From positions 31,001 through 95,000 of the forward strand of contig JAJOZX010005798.1 of the NCBI GenBank assembly GCA_023014485.1: 64,000 nucleotides of DNA, written 5' to 3'. The stretch comes from Bathynomus jamesi (taxonomy: Eukaryota > Arthropoda > Malacostraca > Isopoda > Cirolanidae). Numbering within the stretch: position 1 is the stretch's first letter; every line of letters begins with the position of its first letter. Made by a program: the position numbers and the translations under genes. Under the pieces are notes generated by a model. That model was not told where the DNA came from. It saw only the letters and a list, made by a program, of their open reading frames with translations, and made no database searches. Shown piece by piece: positions 63,118 through 64,000 of this stretch.

Positions 63118-64000
63118 GGGGAGTTTGAACGACGGTTCAGGATCAACCTGCGATCGACCCCTCTGCAGCATCCCGCCTCATTTGCGGGATTTGGTGAAGG
63201 AGGGAATTGCTGTCTGATCTCCTGCCCTCGTAGCCAGCCATGCATGGCTGGTCAGGGACTTTGCGCAGGAATCTGTCCAGCTGGTTCTTGAAGTTATTCA
63301 GGTCGGTGTGCTGGAGATTCCTCACTTCTTTTGGTAGGACATTGAAAAACTTTGGGCCTCGTATTCTGAGAGTATTTTCCATAATCGTTTTCATGGCCCC
63401 TTGTCCACCGCAGCTGGAACGGTACAAAATCTGCCTCTTCTTTTATTCCAGTTTGTTTCTATTTCATTTCTAAGGTTAAGGACAGAGCCCTCAAGTATTT
63501 TCCATATGTATATTATTGTGTACCGCTCGCGCCTTCTTTCGAGAGAGTAGAGTTCCAGGGATTGTAATCGAGACCAGTATTCTTCACCTTCCGTTCCCTC
63601 AATCTTAGACGTAAAAGTCCTTTGTATAGCTTCAATGTTCGCAATGTCTCATTTTCTGTGTGGGCTTGTGAGTACTGAGTAATACTCAATTATTGGTAGG
63701 ACTAGACTTTTCCATAATTTGAGCATGATGTTTGCTTTTCTGCTGCGGAAGCTCCTCCAGATGATTCCAATTATTTTTATAGCCGTTGTAATTTTGATTT
63801 TATAGTGCTCTCTGAGTTCTGCATCCAACGACATTATTACCCCAAGATCTCTACTTGTGGATTTGGTGTTATCTGTTTGGCTTGCATAGTTTTGTACCCT
63901 TTTTTCTGTAGCTCCTTGTTATTACCATATTTTAGAAGTTGGAATTTTTCTTCGTTGAACTTCATACTGTTGTCTTCTGCCCACTGAATATTGTTTCAAT
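63118..64000 (-). mobile_element. CR1-like LINE, runs off window end
   Basis: Minus strand, 3' end at about 63118 with an (AAGTATAC)-like simple tail. Same subfamily as 52.82-53.29 kb. It continues beyond base 64000, so the RT core lies outside. Confidence 0.9.
63143..64000 (-). pseudogene. LINE ORF2 C-terminal half
   Basis: Minus-strand blocks from the right: MKFNEEKFQLLKYGNNKEL, then MSLDAELREHYKIKITTAI, FRSRKANIMLKLWKSLVLPI, IEYYSVLTSPHRK, YWSRLQSLELYSLERRRE, then MENTLRIRGPKFFNVLPKEV, NFKNQLDRFLRKVPDQPCM and NSLLHQIPQMRRDAAEGS, stop. Frames change near 63835 and 63425, plus one stop upstream of MENTL. Conserved C-terminal domain of the CR1-like clade. Confidence 0.88.

Overview
The window is a repeat-dominated stretch of an animal nuclear genome. 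Almost every recognisable coding segment belongs to a retrotransposon or DNA transposon. Very abundant (TA)n, (CA)n and (GA)n tracts, a TTAGG-type (CCTAA)n block, several LINE clades, Penelope-like elements (PLEs), Tc1/mariner elements and tRNA-derived SINEs point to an arthropod. A decapod crustacean is my best guess (inference, not proven). I found no bacterial-style genes, rRNA or intact tRNA genes, CRISPR arrays or viral cassette. Only one short segment, near 27.06-27.32 kb, looks like a possible host exon.

Layout. 0-6 kb: two members of one CR1/Jockey-like LINE family face each other; the minus-strand copy runs off the window start and the plus-strand copy is at 3.34-5.9 kb. Each is broken by a small hAT-like element with a visible 8-bp target duplication. 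7.6-13.4 kb: a SINE, a TA-flanked MITE, a dead mariner, a MITE holding a telomere-like block, a PLE reverse transcriptase remnant and a 158-bp palindromic MITE. 14.2-17.3 kb: another LINE, interrupted by a hAT-like MITE. 18-22 kb: mostly unrecognised. 22.05-23.66 kb: a direct and inverted array of about 456-bp LTR-like units. 24-25.4 kb: an RTE-type LINE. 27-30.5 kb: candidate chemosensory-protein exon, hAT remnant, dimeric tRNA SINE with a TTAA-flanked insert, LINE 3' end, and a CRE/TATA promoter or solo LTR. 31.6-36.3 kb: mariner derivative, PLE pieces, LINE 3' end and a nested MITE. 38.05-39.3 kb: Tc1/mariner-like element with long D-to-D spacing. 39.6-40.2 kb: long-TIR MITE. 40.5-43.87 kb: a long-TIR transposon with a decayed, unclassified transposase-like gene. 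43.9-52.1 kb: an inverted PLE pair invaded by a nearly complete I-like LINE, itself invaded by a second LINE. 52.1-64 kb: a large SINE/LINE palindrome, three LINE fragments, a second long-spacing mariner, a PLE, hAT-like and pogo-like derivatives, and a LINE running off the window end.

How the parts relate. The window is a record of nested transposition. Several insertions are datable relative to one another from target-site duplications. SINE 3' tails resemble the 3' end of the CR1-like LINE, suggesting that LINE as their partner. PLE copies carry hammerhead-ribozyme-like motifs. A palindromic module built around TTAACGAAAATATCACGACT recurs at five places. Most coding sequences carry stops, frameshifts or lost catalytic residues, so this looks like an accumulating graveyard with some fairly young layers. 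The most interesting item is the 40.5-43.9 kb element, whose transposase-like protein I cannot place in a named family.
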